A stretch of 64,000 bases of DNA. Source: Pontivivens marinum (lineage in GTDB: Bacteria; Pseudomonadota; Alphaproteobacteria; Rhodobacterales; Rhodobacteraceae). Below the pieces are notes generated by a model. The model saw only the letters and a list, made by a program, of their open reading frames with translations, searched no databases and was not told where the DNA came from. Position 1 is the first letter of the stretch. Every line of letters begins with the position of its first letter. Made by a program: the position numbers and the translations under genes. Positions 52,526-61,079 of this stretch are shown here, one piece after another. The DNA is taken from assembly GCF_900231835.1 (NCBI RefSeq), contig NZ_OCTN01000001.1:1-64000 (forward strand), in the 5' to 3' direction.

Positions 52526-54088
52526 ATGACTTCTCCATTTAACCGTCGCGGCTTTCTGAAAGCCACCGCAGCAGGCGCCACATTGGCCACCATGCCCGGC
52601 CTTGTGCAAATGGCACAGGCGCAAAACATCCAGCCTGGCGGTACGCTGCGTCTGGCGCTGAATATCACACCATCGGTTCTGAACCCGATGCTGTCGCGGC
52701 TGAACTCCGAATACCTGCTGGGCGAGCTGCTATATTCCGGCCTGACCGTTCTGGCGCCCGACATGTCCGCCCAACCCGATCTGGCCACGGAATGGAGCGC
52801 GAACGAGGACGCCACCGAATGGCGCTTTACCCTGCGTGAAAATGCTGTGTTCTCGAACGGGCAGCCTGTCACCTCCGCTGATGTTGCTGCCTCCTTTGCC
52901 AAGCTGCTGGACCCTGCAACCGCTGCACCGGGCAGCCGCAACCTTGGCCCGATTTCCGAGGTTGTCGCAGATGGCGACTTTGCCGTCATCATCCGCACCG
53001 CATCCCCCTATGCCGACCTGCCAGTCGCGCTGACCTATCCAACGGCAAAAATCCTGCCCGCCAGCATTGTTGAGGGCGATTTCGACAGCCTGATGCAAAC
53101 GCCCGTCGGCTCCGGCCCGTTCCGCATGGCAGAATACCGCCCCGATGATGTCGCCATTGTTGAGCGGAACCCGGATTACTTCATCGAGGGCCAGCCCTAT
53201 CTGGATCGTGTCGAGGTTAAGAGCTTCCCCGATGCCGCCGGTGCCGCCGCCGCCATGCTGGCCGGAGAGGTCGATATCCTGACCGAGATCCAGCCAACAG
53301 ATTACGCCCGCATCGCCGATAGCGACGGTGTGACCGGTCTGCGTTCCCCCTCGGGCCGTTTCCTCGACGTTGTGATGGATTGCACTGTGGAGCCATTCAA
53401 CAACCCCAAGGTACGCGAGGCCCTGTCCTATTGCGTCGATCGTGAGGCAATGGTCGAGTTGGTCGCAGAGGGCTACGGCACCCCCGGCAACGATTCCCCC
53501 GTGAACAGCGCCTATCGCTATAACGACGATGCACCCCTGAAATCCTATGATCCAGAGCGGGCAAAAACATTGCTGGCCGAAGCAGGGTATCCGGACGGGA
53601 TCGAGATCGAGCTGATCGCCTCCACCCGCCCCGGTTACCGTTCCGCTATGGCGGTGGTTCTGCGCGAAATGGCGCGCCCCGGTGGGTTCGATATCTCGGT
53701 TCAGACGATGGACCACCCCTCCTATCTGGATCAGGTCTGGAAAAAGGGTAAGTTCTACGTTGGTTTCTACAACATGCAGCCAACCGAGGGGACGATCTTC
53801 AACCTGCTGTTCACCTCCGGTGCGAACTGGAACGAAACCCGCTGGAACAACGCCGAATTCGATCAACTCGTGCTCGAGGCAGATCAAACCACGGATGAGG
53901 CAACCCGCGCCGATCTATACGCACAGGCGCAAAAACTGATGCGCGACGAGGTGCCGGCACTGGTGCCGTGCTTCTTCGATCTGCTCGGCGCACAGGCCGA
54001 TTATGTCGAGAACTACGTCCAGAACCCGCGTGGTGCGAATTATGCTCTGCACACTGTCGCGTTAGCTGCGGATGCACCAACGCGCTGA
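52526..54088 (+). CDS. ABC transporter substrate-binding protein, family 5 (dipeptide type)
   Basis: A 520-residue periplasmic binding protein. AAGGA precedes the ATG at 52526. The N-terminus carries a twin-arginine signal (FNRRGFLKATAAGATLA, then MAQAQ as cleavage region), so it is exported folded through Tat. Family 5 blocks follow: LLGELLYSGLTVLAPDMSAQ, WRFTLRENAVFSNGQPVTSA, and VREALSYCVDREAMVEL. Such proteins bind peptides, nickel, glycosides or other compounds. It delivers ligand to the DppB/DppC-like channel downstream; the ligand here is unknown but probably hydrolysed by the M20 enzymes. Confidence 0.93.
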   Translation: MTSPFNRRGFLKATAAGATLATMPGLVQMAQAQNIQPGGTLRLALNITPSVLNPMLSRLNSEYLLGELLYSGLTVLAPDMSAQPDLATEWSANEDATEWRFTLRENAVFSNGQPVTSADVAASFAKLLDPATAAPGSRNLGPISEVVADGDFAVIIRTASPYADLPVALTYPTAKILPASIVEGDFDSLMQTPVGSGPFRMAEYRPDDVAIVERNPDYFIEGQPYLDRVEVKSFPDAAGAAAAMLAGEVDILTEIQPTDYARIADSDGVTGLRSPSGRFLDVVMDCTVEPFNNPKVREALSYCVDREAMVELVAEGYGTPGNDSPVNSAYRYNDDAPLKSYDPERAKTLLAEAGYPDGIEIELIASTRPGYRSAMAVVLREMARPGGFDISVQTMDHPSYLDQVWKKGKFYVGFYNMQPTEGTIFNLLFTSGANWNETRWNNAEFDQLVLEADQTTDEATRADLYAQAQKLMRDEVPALVPCFFDLLGAQADYVENYVQNPRGANYALHTVALAADAPTR

Positions 54089-54093
54089 TTTGC

Positions 54094-54129
54094 AAAAGAC
54101 GCGGCGGGGGCCTCCCTCGCCGCGTTTTT
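54094..54129 (+). terminator. Attenuating terminator between binding protein and permease genes
   Basis: An 8-bp perfect GC stem (ACGCGGCG with CGCCGCGT), extended by GT and AT pairs, is followed by TTTTT. It lies just after the binding-protein stop and 31 bases before the permease start, inside one operon. It probably ends most transcripts here and so keeps the binding protein in excess of the channel. Confidence 0.75.
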
Positions 54130-54159
54130 CTTGGCCCCACCGACGACTGAGGAGCACCC

Positions 54160-55110
54160 ATGTCGGCCACCTTCCTTTTGCGCCGTATTGCCTATCTGGC
54201 TCTTACGGCACTGCTGGTCTCGCTGATTGTATTCAGCGTTACGCAGTTGCTGCCCGCAAACGCAGCCACAATGATCCTAGGCGAGTATGCAACGGACGAG
54301 GCGCTGACGGCGCTGAATGCGAAACTCGGTCTGGATGATCCGGCCTTGGTGCAATACGGACGCTGGCTGGGCGGGGTGCTGCAAGGTGATTTCGGCACCT
54401 CGCTGCGCACCGGACAACCGGTAGGCCCCACCATTCTGGATGCGCTGGGACGCTCCGCCATTCTGGCCGTGTTCTCGCTGCTGCTGGTGTGCGTCATCGC
54501 CATCCCGCTGGGCGTTATCGCAGGCAGCCGCCGCGGTGGGCCCGCCGATCTGGGCCTGTCCGTCGTCAGCTATCTGGGCGTGTCCCTGCCCGAATTCGTG
54601 CTGGCAACGCTGCTGCTGGCATGGCTGGCCGGTCCGGCAATCGGGATGTTTCCCGCATCCGGCTACACCCCGTTTTCCGAGGATTTCGGCGACGCCCTGC
54701 ACCACATCGCCCTGCCCGTCATAACGCTGACGATCATCCTGATCGCGCATATCAGCCGCATGGTCCGGTCTGAAATGGTGGACACATTGCAAAGCGATTT
54801 CGTGCGCGCCGCCCGCCTGCGCGGATTGTCCAAGCGGCAGGTGATCTATGGTCACGCGCTGCGCAACTCCATGCTGCCCGCGATTACCGTTATCGCACTT
54901 GATGTCGGCTATCTGATCGGCGGCGTGATCGTGGTTGAGGAGGTCTTCGCCTTTCCCGGCATTGGCCGCCAGCTGATCCTCGCCATCCAGAACCGTGACC
55001 TGCCCATGCTGCAAGCGGGCGCGTTGATTATGGCGCTGACCTATGCCCTCGCCAACCTGATGGCCGACCTTGCCTATGCCGCACTCGACAAGAGGATCCA
55101 GTTCAAATGA
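54160..55110 (+). CDS. ABC transporter permease, DppB-like
   Basis: A 316-residue inner-membrane protein with six helices, opening with LRRIAYLALTALLVSLIVFS and the loop YGRWLGGVLQGDFGTSLRTG, typical of DppB. The ATPase-contact motif is RAARLRGLSKRQVIYGHALR (about residue 217). GAGGAG precedes the ATG. Its stop overlaps the start of the DppC-like gene by four bases; together they form the channel. Confidence 0.93.
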   Translation: MSATFLLRRIAYLALTALLVSLIVFSVTQLLPANAATMILGEYATDEALTALNAKLGLDDPALVQYGRWLGGVLQGDFGTSLRTGQPVGPTILDALGRSAILAVFSLLLVCVIAIPLGVIAGSRRGGPADLGLSVVSYLGVSLPEFVLATLLLAWLAGPAIGMFPASGYTPFSEDFGDALHHIALPVITLTIILIAHISRMVRSEMVDTLQSDFVRAARLRGLSKRQVIYGHALRNSMLPAITVIALDVGYLIGGVIVVEEVFAFPGIGRQLILAIQNRDLPMLQAGALIMALTYALANLMADLAYAALDKRIQFK

Positions 55111-55934
55111 GCACGTTTTACGCCCTCTTGCGCAACCCGCAGGGTGCCCTTGGCCTGTTGATTGTCACGATCCTGCTGATCGTCGCTATCTTTGGCCCTG
55201 TAATTGCCCCGAATGACCCTGAATCGTTCAACTTCGGATCACGCTTTGCCGCGCCCTCAATGGAATTTCCGTTTGGAACCGACTGGTATGGCCGTGACCT
55301 GTTTTCACGCATCCTGATCGGGGCACGCTCCACGGTGCTGCTAGCCATCCTCGCCACCGTGATCGGAACCGGACTAGGCGCGATTATCGGCGTGTTGTCC
55401 GGCTATCTAGGCGGCTGGGCGGATGAGGTGATTATGCGCCTGACCGATGCGATCATGGCAATCCCGTCACTGCTGTTCGCGCTGATGATCCTTGCGGCGC
55501 TCGGTTCCTCAGCCTTGAACGCGGTGTTGGCTATCGGCATCGCCTTTGCCCCCGGAATGGCGCGCATTGCACGCTCCGTCACATTGCAGGTTCGCGCGCT
55601 GGATTACGTTGCTGCCGCACAGGCACGGGGTGAGAAGTTGGGCTGGATCGTTCTGGCCGAGATCTTGCCGAACACCATCGCCCCCGTGATTATAGAGGCA
55701 ACAATCCGCGTCGCATTCGCCATCATGACATTGGCCACACTGTCCTTTCTGGGCCTTGGCGCGCAACCCCCCTCGCCCGAATGGGGCCTGATGATCGCCG
55801 AAGCACGCGACCACCTGTTCCGCAGCCCATGGCCCGTCATCGCACCGGGCATTGCAATTGCGCTGGTCGCGATCGGCTTCAACCTACTCGGTGACGGATT
55901 GCGCGATGTCCTCAACCCAAAGACGGCGGATTGA
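55107..55934 (+). CDS. ABC transporter permease, DppC-like
   Basis: A 275-residue permease. The phrase FPFGTDWYGRDLFSRILIGA (about residues 52-71) is the DppC hallmark, and DYVAAAQARGEKLGWIVLAE is the ATPase-contact motif. LSFLGLGAQPPSPEWGLMIA near the end is also standard. It partners the DppB-like protein. Confidence 0.94.
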   Translation: MSTFYALLRNPQGALGLLIVTILLIVAIFGPVIAPNDPESFNFGSRFAAPSMEFPFGTDWYGRDLFSRILIGARSTVLLAILATVIGTGLGAIIGVLSGYLGGWADEVIMRLTDAIMAIPSLLFALMILAALGSSALNAVLAIGIAFAPGMARIARSVTLQVRALDYVAAAQARGEKLGWIVLAEILPNTIAPVIIEATIRVAFAIMTLATLSFLGLGAQPPSPEWGLMIAEARDHLFRSPWPVIAPGIAIALVAIGFNLLGDGLRDVLNPKTAD

Positions 55935-55936
55935 TC

Positions 55937-57985
55937 ATGACAGACACGCTGACACTGAACGATTACGGCCTGTGGTACGACACCCCGTCCGGCCCCGTGC
56001 GTATCCTCGACGACATCTCGCTGCGGATTGCCAAGGGTGAGGTGCTAGGACTGGTGGGCGAAAGCGGCTCTGCCAAATCCTCGCTGGCCAATGCCATCAT
56101 CCGCGATTTGCCCGGTAAGGTGCATGCCGAACAGGGCACTATCCTGCTGGGCGATCAGGACATCACTGCGGCCAGCGGTGCGATTTTGGAAAAGCTGCGC
56201 GGGCAACGCATCGCGATGGTTTTCCAGAACGCCGCCACCACGCTGGACCCCGTGCAAACCGTGGGCAACCACCTGATTGAAACGTTGGAGCGCCACACAA
56301 CTGCCCAGGGTCAGGCCGCCACCGCCCGCGCGGTGGAGCTGATCGAGATGGTCGGCCTGCCCGATCCGCAGGCCATGCTGACCCGTTTCCCGCATGAGAT
56401 TTCGGGCGGTGAAAAACAGCGCGTTGTGCTGGCGCTGGCCTTTGCATGCGAACCCGAACTGATCCTGTTTGATGAACCAACCTCGGCGCTGGATGCAACC
56501 ACGGCGGCAACGCTGCTGGACCTGTTTCGGGATTTGCAGGCACGCACCGGCGTTTCGGCGCTGTTTATCAGCCATGATCTGGGCACGGTGTCGGATATCG
56601 CACACCGCGTTGCAGTCATCTATGGCGGGCGTATCGTTGAGGAGGGCGCGGTCGAAACCGTCTTCTCCGACCCGAAACACCCCTACACTCAGGCACTCAT
56701 GGCCAGCCTGCCGCGCCCATCTGATGGTCGCACAAATCGCGGGCTTGCCGGTACGGCGGCCCTGCCTGCACCACGGCGTGGGGAAATACCGCCCTGCATC
56801 TTCTCCGCCTCGTGCCCGCATCATGACGCGGCCATCTGTGATGCGCAGCAGGTTCGCCTGACCGATAGCGATGACCGGCGCACCGCCTGCGCCCGCGTGG
56901 CCAAGGGGCAGATATTACACACGCCTGCGGCACCGAACCCTGCCCCCTCGCCCCGTGGCGACGATGCATTGCTACAGGTGGAGTCGCTAACGGTGTCCTA
57001 TGGCTCGCAGCGGCTGATCGACTCGCTGCGCAATCGGATCAGCCCCCATGTTCGGGCGGTTAACAACGTGTCGTTCAAGGTACGGCGCGGTGAAACACTG
57101 GCACTGGTGGGCGAATCCGGCTGCGGTAAATCCTCGCTGGCCCGCGCGCTTTCCGGCCTGTACGCCCATGACGGCGTGACCCGTTTGGGGAACGAAATTA
57201 TACCCTCGAACAGCCCCGCATGGCGTGCACGGGTCCAGACGATCTTCCAGAACCCTGACAGTTCGCTGAACCCGCGCCACTCCATCGGAACGATCCTCGG
57301 CCGTCCGCTAAAGCTGATCCGAACCGATCTGGCACCACAGGATCGCGCGGCGGAGGTTGCGCGCCTGTTAACCCGCGTTCGCCTGCCCGCCGATTATGCC
57401 GAACGGTATCCGCACCAATTGTCGGGCGGCGAAAAGCAACGGGTGGCGATTGCCCGTGCGCTGGCCGCGCGACCCGATGTCATTATCTGTGATGAGATCA
57501 CCTCCGGCCTCGACGCGGCGGTTCAGGCGGCAATTGCACGACTGCTACGCGAAATTCAGGCCGAGAGCGGAACCGCCCTCGTCTTTATCACGCATGATCT
57601 GGGCATGTTGCGCCACATCGCGGACCGCGTTGCCGTGATGTATCTGGGTGAGATGGTCGAAATGGGCGAGGTTGCCTCACTCGATACCGCGCCATGGCAC
57701 CCCTATACCGAGGCGCTGTTATCCTCGTCGCACTCCGTTGATCCGGACAGCGAAACGCGCCGCGTGCGCCTGACCGGAAGCCTGCCCAAACGCACCGAAG
57801 ATCTCGCCGGTTGTCCCTTTGCATCCCGCTGCCCCCGCCATGTGGGCGCGATTTGCGACAGCCAGCAACCACCCCGTCGCCATCCCGCGCCGGACCATGA
57901 AATCCTCTGCCATATCGACGCCAGCACGCTATCCGCCGTGCCGCCGATCTGGCGCTTTTCCGACCAATTGGAGACCCAGCAATGA
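55937..57985 (+). CDS. ABC transporter ATP-binding protein, fused DppD-DppF type
   Basis: A 682-residue protein with two complete ATPase halves in one chain. Half one has GESGSAKSSLANA, SGGEKQRVVLALAF and LILFDEPTSALD; half two (from about residue 340) has GESGCGKSSLARAL, LSGGEKQRVAIARAL and VIICDEITSGLD. Each half ends with a Cys-rich oligopeptide-ABC tail (CIFSASCPHHDAAIC and CPFASRCPRHVGAIC) that probably holds an iron-sulphur or metal site, as in the Dpp/Opp family. The ATG at 55937 follows the permease stop by two bases; a TTG two codons earlier is less likely. Confidence 0.94.
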   Translation: MTDTLTLNDYGLWYDTPSGPVRILDDISLRIAKGEVLGLVGESGSAKSSLANAIIRDLPGKVHAEQGTILLGDQDITAASGAILEKLRGQRIAMVFQNAATTLDPVQTVGNHLIETLERHTTAQGQAATARAVELIEMVGLPDPQAMLTRFPHEISGGEKQRVVLALAFACEPELILFDEPTSALDATTAATLLDLFRDLQARTGVSALFISHDLGTVSDIAHRVAVIYGGRIVEEGAVETVFSDPKHPYTQALMASLPRPSDGRTNRGLAGTAALPAPRRGEIPPCIFSASCPHHDAAICDAQQVRLTDSDDRRTACARVAKGQILHTPAAPNPAPSPRGDDALLQVESLTVSYGSQRLIDSLRNRISPHVRAVNNVSFKVRRGETLALVGESGCGKSSLARALSGLYAHDGVTRLGNEIIPSNSPAWRARVQTIFQNPDSSLNPRHSIGTILGRPLKLIRTDLAPQDRAAEVARLLTRVRLPADYAERYPHQLSGGEKQRVAIARALAARPDVIICDEITSGLDAAVQAAIARLLREIQAESGTALVFITHDLGMLRHIADRVAVMYLGEMVEMGEVASLDTAPWHPYTEALLSSSHSVDPDSETRRVRLTGSLPKRTEDLAGCPFASRCPRHVGAICDSQQPPRRHPAPDHEILCHIDASTLSAVPPIWRFSDQLETQQ

Positions 57986-59205
57986 CCCCCGAAGATCTGA
58001 TCGCATCTGTTGACGAACAGGCCTGCATCGCGCGCCTACAGGATATGGTGCAGCACAAGAGCTTCTCCGAAACCGAGGGTGAGCGCGCCCTGGCCGCGCA
58101 TATGGCCGACATCCTGCGCGAAATCGGGCTGGAGGCTGAACTGCAACCCGTTGAGGGTGAGCGCGTAAACGCCATCGGCCGGTTCAAGGGGACAGGTGGC
58201 GGCAAGAGCATCCTGTTTAACGGCCACCTCGACACCAATCCCGTAACAGCCGGCTGGACCGTGGATCCATGGGGCGGCGTTGTGGATGACGAATTCATCT
58301 ACGGTATCGGTGTGTCGAACATGAAGGCAGGCGACGCCGCCTATCTGTGTGCCATGGAAACCATTCTCAAGGCAGGCCTGCGCCCCCGCGGCGATGTCAT
58401 CCTGTCCTTTGTGGTTGGCGAATTGCAGGGCGGAATTGGTACGGTTCGCATGCTGGAACAGGGCGTCACGGCGGATTACTTCGTGAATTCCGAACCCACA
58501 GATATTGCGGCAATGACACTACACGCCGGCGCGTTCTCGTTCCAGATCGAGCTGACAGGCGACACCCGCCATTTGTCCAAGCGTGAGCAAGCCTGCGATG
58601 CATTGGCCGCCGCCGCCGCCCTAGTCCCGCGCATTAACAACCTGACGTTCAAGGGGTCCAAATCCGACGATCACCGCAAGGTAAATCGCGGCCATGTCGG
58701 CGTTGTTCGCGCTGGTCTGGGTGACACATTCGAGGAATGGCGCCCTCCACAGGTTGCCGACCGCGCCAAAATCCTCGGCACATGCCGCTACGCCCCCTCG
58801 CAAACCATCGACAGCGTGATGGAGGATATGCGTACCCTGCTGCGCGCGCTGGAACTGGAATATCCCGGCCTGAAATGGTCCGTGGACAGCTACGATCAGC
58901 GCAAGGGCAAACCACAAATGCCTCCGTTCGAGGTTTCACGCGACGCCACAATCGTAAAGGCCGTGAACAAGGCATATGAGGCCGTGCGCGGCGCCCCACA
59001 GCCAACCGGCCCCATCGCACCATCCTGCTTTTACGGCACCGACGCGGCCCACCTGGCCGCCGCAGGCATCGAGGGAGTGGTCTGCGGACCGGGTGGCGAA
59101 TTCAACACCATGCCGGATGAGCGTGTGCGCCTGACCCAGTTCATTGATTGCGTAAAGGTCTACATCCTGACCATCGCTGAAATCTGCGGGCTGGAGGAAG
59201 CATGA
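57982..59205 (+). CDS. M20-family hydrolase (ArgE-like) with altered metal site
   Basis: A 407-residue protein of the M20 fold. LFNGHLDTNPV carries the first His and the catalytic Asp, but the bridging Asp of the usual ADMKGG motif is Asn (GVSNMKAGD), and the EE pair reads VVGELQGG with only one Glu. NSEPTD still provides the next ligand. This variant recurs, as far as I remember, in a branch of ArgE-like proteins from alphaproteobacteria, so it may use one metal or another chemistry. It overlaps both neighbours by four bases and is co-expressed with the importer. Confidence 0.85.
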   Translation: MTPEDLIASVDEQACIARLQDMVQHKSFSETEGERALAAHMADILREIGLEAELQPVEGERVNAIGRFKGTGGGKSILFNGHLDTNPVTAGWTVDPWGGVVDDEFIYGIGVSNMKAGDAAYLCAMETILKAGLRPRGDVILSFVVGELQGGIGTVRMLEQGVTADYFVNSEPTDIAAMTLHAGAFSFQIELTGDTRHLSKREQACDALAAAAALVPRINNLTFKGSKSDDHRKVNRGHVGVVRAGLGDTFEEWRPPQVADRAKILGTCRYAPSQTIDSVMEDMRTLLRALELEYPGLKWSVDSYDQRKGKPQMPPFEVSRDATIVKAVNKAYEAVRGAPQPTGPIAPSCFYGTDAAHLAAAGIEGVVCGPGGEFNTMPDERVRLTQFIDCVKVYILTIAEICGLEEA

Positions 59206-60344
59206 CCATCCCCGCCCCCTATTTCGACCGCGTCGAACGGCTGCGCACCCAAATGCGCGCCGTGGGGGCGGATGTTTTCCTGTGCGACCATGCCGAAATG
59301 CTGGCATGGTTGACGGGCTACACGGTGTCCGAAACCTTCTATCGGGGCGTTGTTGTGCCGCTGGACGGTGATCCGGTCTGGGTTCTACGCGAAATCGACG
59401 TTGTTCCCTGTCGTGCCGCGACATGGGTCGGCACGGTCCTGGGCTATGCCGATCACGCCGACGCCCACGCCGTGATGGCCGAGGTGATCGGACGCTTCGC
59501 CCCTGCCAATATCGGCGCAGATTTTACCTCATTCGGGTTCACGGCCTATACGCGCGACCGGTTGGGTGAGCTATTGCCCGAAGCTCGGTTTACCAATCTG
59601 CACGACGTGTCGAACCAAATTCGCGCAGTCAAGGATGCGGGCGAGATCGAAAACACCACCCGCGCCGCTACAATTGCAGATGGCGCGATGGCCGCGATCA
59701 CAGCTGCGCTAGAACCGGGAATGCGCCCACGGGACGCCGCCGTAATCGCGGCGCATCACTACCTGACAAACGGGTCCGATGATTATTGGGTCGGGCCGAT
59801 CTCCATCTCGCGTCGGGCCAGTGCGGGCGGGCACGGAATGGGATTTTTGCACGCCACCTTCACCGAAAACCGGCTGGCAGATGGCGACATCCTGCATGTG
59901 GAGCTGGTGCCACGTATCGCGAACTACTCCGCCCGCTTCATGCGCTCAATCGCGATTGGAGCCCCACGGGACGAGGATATCGCAACCATGGCGCGGATGC
60001 AGACCCTGCAAGACGCGCAATTCGCGGCGATCCGTCCGGGGGTCAAAGCAGCAGATGCCGATGCCGTGCTGCGCGACGCAATGCTGGCCGAGGGCCTGCG
60101 CGAGACCTACCCCAACATCACCGGCTATCAACTGGGCCTATACGCAAAAACGCCCCGCTCATCCGATACCTCGCTCAGCCTGCATCCCGCCGCGAATTGG
60201 CAATTTGCACAGGGCCAGATTTTTCACCTGTACACCACGGCGTGGGGCCTGGCCCTGTCGGAAACCGTGGTCGTTACGCAGGACGGATGCCAGTTGCTGA
60301 CCAAAACACCACGCCGAATTTTGCAAGCATCCGAAATCCTGTAA
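59202..60344 (+). CDS. M24-fold (pita-bread) protein, creatinase-like, metal ligands lost
   Basis: A 380-residue protein with a creatinase-type N-terminal domain (about 1-130) and a pita-bread M24 domain (about 150-375). The substrate-binding His is kept in FLHATFTENRLADGD. The five metal ligands of aminopeptidase P are mostly missing: the D-D pair reads LHVELVPRIANYSARFMR, the GHG His region reads ITGYQLGLYAKTP, the first Glu reads FHLYTTAW, and only the last Glu survives (LALSETVVV). Loss of metal is known in creatinase, which cleaves creatine to sarcosine and urea, but the creatinase Glu that holds substrate is not obvious either. Function open; last gene of the operon. Confidence 0.8.
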   Translation: MTIPAPYFDRVERLRTQMRAVGADVFLCDHAEMLAWLTGYTVSETFYRGVVVPLDGDPVWVLREIDVVPCRAATWVGTVLGYADHADAHAVMAEVIGRFAPANIGADFTSFGFTAYTRDRLGELLPEARFTNLHDVSNQIRAVKDAGEIENTTRAATIADGAMAAITAALEPGMRPRDAAVIAAHHYLTNGSDDYWVGPISISRRASAGGHGMGFLHATFTENRLADGDILHVELVPRIANYSARFMRSIAIGAPRDEDIATMARMQTLQDAQFAAIRPGVKAADADAVLRDAMLAEGLRETYPNITGYQLGLYAKTPRSSDTSLSLHPAANWQFAQGQIFHLYTTAWGLALSETVVVTQDGCQLLTKTPRRILQASEIL

Positions 60345-60367
60345 GGCACGCACAGATCCGACGGATC

Positions 60368-60405
60368 AGGGCGCAATCGGCACACCTGATTGCGCCCTAT
60401 TTTTA
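60368..60405 (+). terminator. Strong rho-independent terminator
   Basis: A perfect 11-bp stem (AGGGCGCAATC with GATTGCGCCCT), a 9-base loop and ATTTTTAT directly behind it, 24 bases after the M24 gene. It ends the peptide-type import operon. Confidence 0.92.
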
Positions 60406-60578
60406 TGTCGTCGGGCGTAGAAATAGCGGCACATTTCTGCGCGCAAAATTCTCAAAATCCACCGCGCAATATAGTTGCGATCACAGGGGTTCACGTTCAC
60501 GCACAGGCCCTTATTCCATTGGCGAAAACCCATATGTCCGGCATTCAAGTTATTCATTTACATAAGGATTCGACCCGG

Positions 60579-61037
60579 ATGTTGAACCGCCTGACCCTTA
60601 GAAATCTATTCATTGCCGGCCTGATCGGAGAACTCGCCTTCGAAGCCTACGCACATCTGCTATCCCCACTGCTGTTCGGCGTGGCCCTACAACCCGCCAA
60701 TCTGGTGGCCGGCTTGTTTAACATCTATCTGGGGATCAGCCTGTCCTATATGGTCGCCTTCCTGATCCATTTCGCGGTGGGGATATTCGCCTTTTCAGGC
60801 TTTGTGCTGGCAACGCATTTGGTCACACGCACCAAGCTGATCGTGTCGGGCGCGATTGCAGGGTTCGTCCTGTGGTTCATCGCCCAAGGGTTTCTCGCCC
60901 AACTGGTCGGGCGCAGCTTCATGATGGATTTCGGCGTCTACACCCAATCCTCGTTCATCGGGCATGTCGGCATGGCCGCTCTGATGGGGTTTGTGATGTC
61001 TAAGCTGGACACCGCAAAACAACCGGTCGCGGCCTAG
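60579..61037 (+). CDS. Small integral membrane protein, unknown
   Basis: A 152-residue protein with four hydrophobic segments (about 10-30, 40-70, 85-105 and 120-145). I use the ATG at 60579, with AAGGA upstream; the longer frame from 60390 covers the terminator region and has no similarity. It contains GELAFEAYAHLLSPLLFG and TQSSFIGHVGMAALMG. I do not recognise the family. It is separated from the operon on the left by a strong terminator, so it has its own promoter. Confidence 0.75.
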   Translation: MLNRLTLRNLFIAGLIGELAFEAYAHLLSPLLFGVALQPANLVAGLFNIYLGISLSYMVAFLIHFAVGIFAFSGFVLATHLVTRTKLIVSGAIAGFVLWFIAQGFLAQLVGRSFMMDFGVYTQSSFIGHVGMAALMGFVMSKLDTAKQPVAA

Positions 61038-61044
61038 GATCAGC

Positions 61045-61070
61045 GTCGGCCTGCGATACAGCAGGCCGAC
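61045..61070. terminator. Hairpin between convergent genes
   Basis: A perfect 10-bp stem (GTCGGCCTGC with GCAGGCCGAC) and 6-base loop in the 42-base gap between the convergent membrane-protein and dehydrogenase genes. No U-run on either side, so it may act as a weak two-way terminator. Confidence 0.55.
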
Positions 61071-61079
61071 AGCATTACG

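Noticed and set aside
52730-53887. Minus-strand frame of 385 codons opposite the family 5 binding protein
   Set aside because: Antisense shadow without motifs; the plus-strand gene has a Tat signal and family blocks.
59202-60344. DMSP lyase DddP, an M24-fold enzyme of roseobacters
   Set aside because: DddP is metal-dependent, and most metal ligands are missing here; the operon of peptide-type import also does not fit.
60390-60578. N-terminal extension of the small membrane protein
   Set aside because: It lacks a ribosome site and begins beside the strong terminator; the ATG at 60579 has AAGGA.
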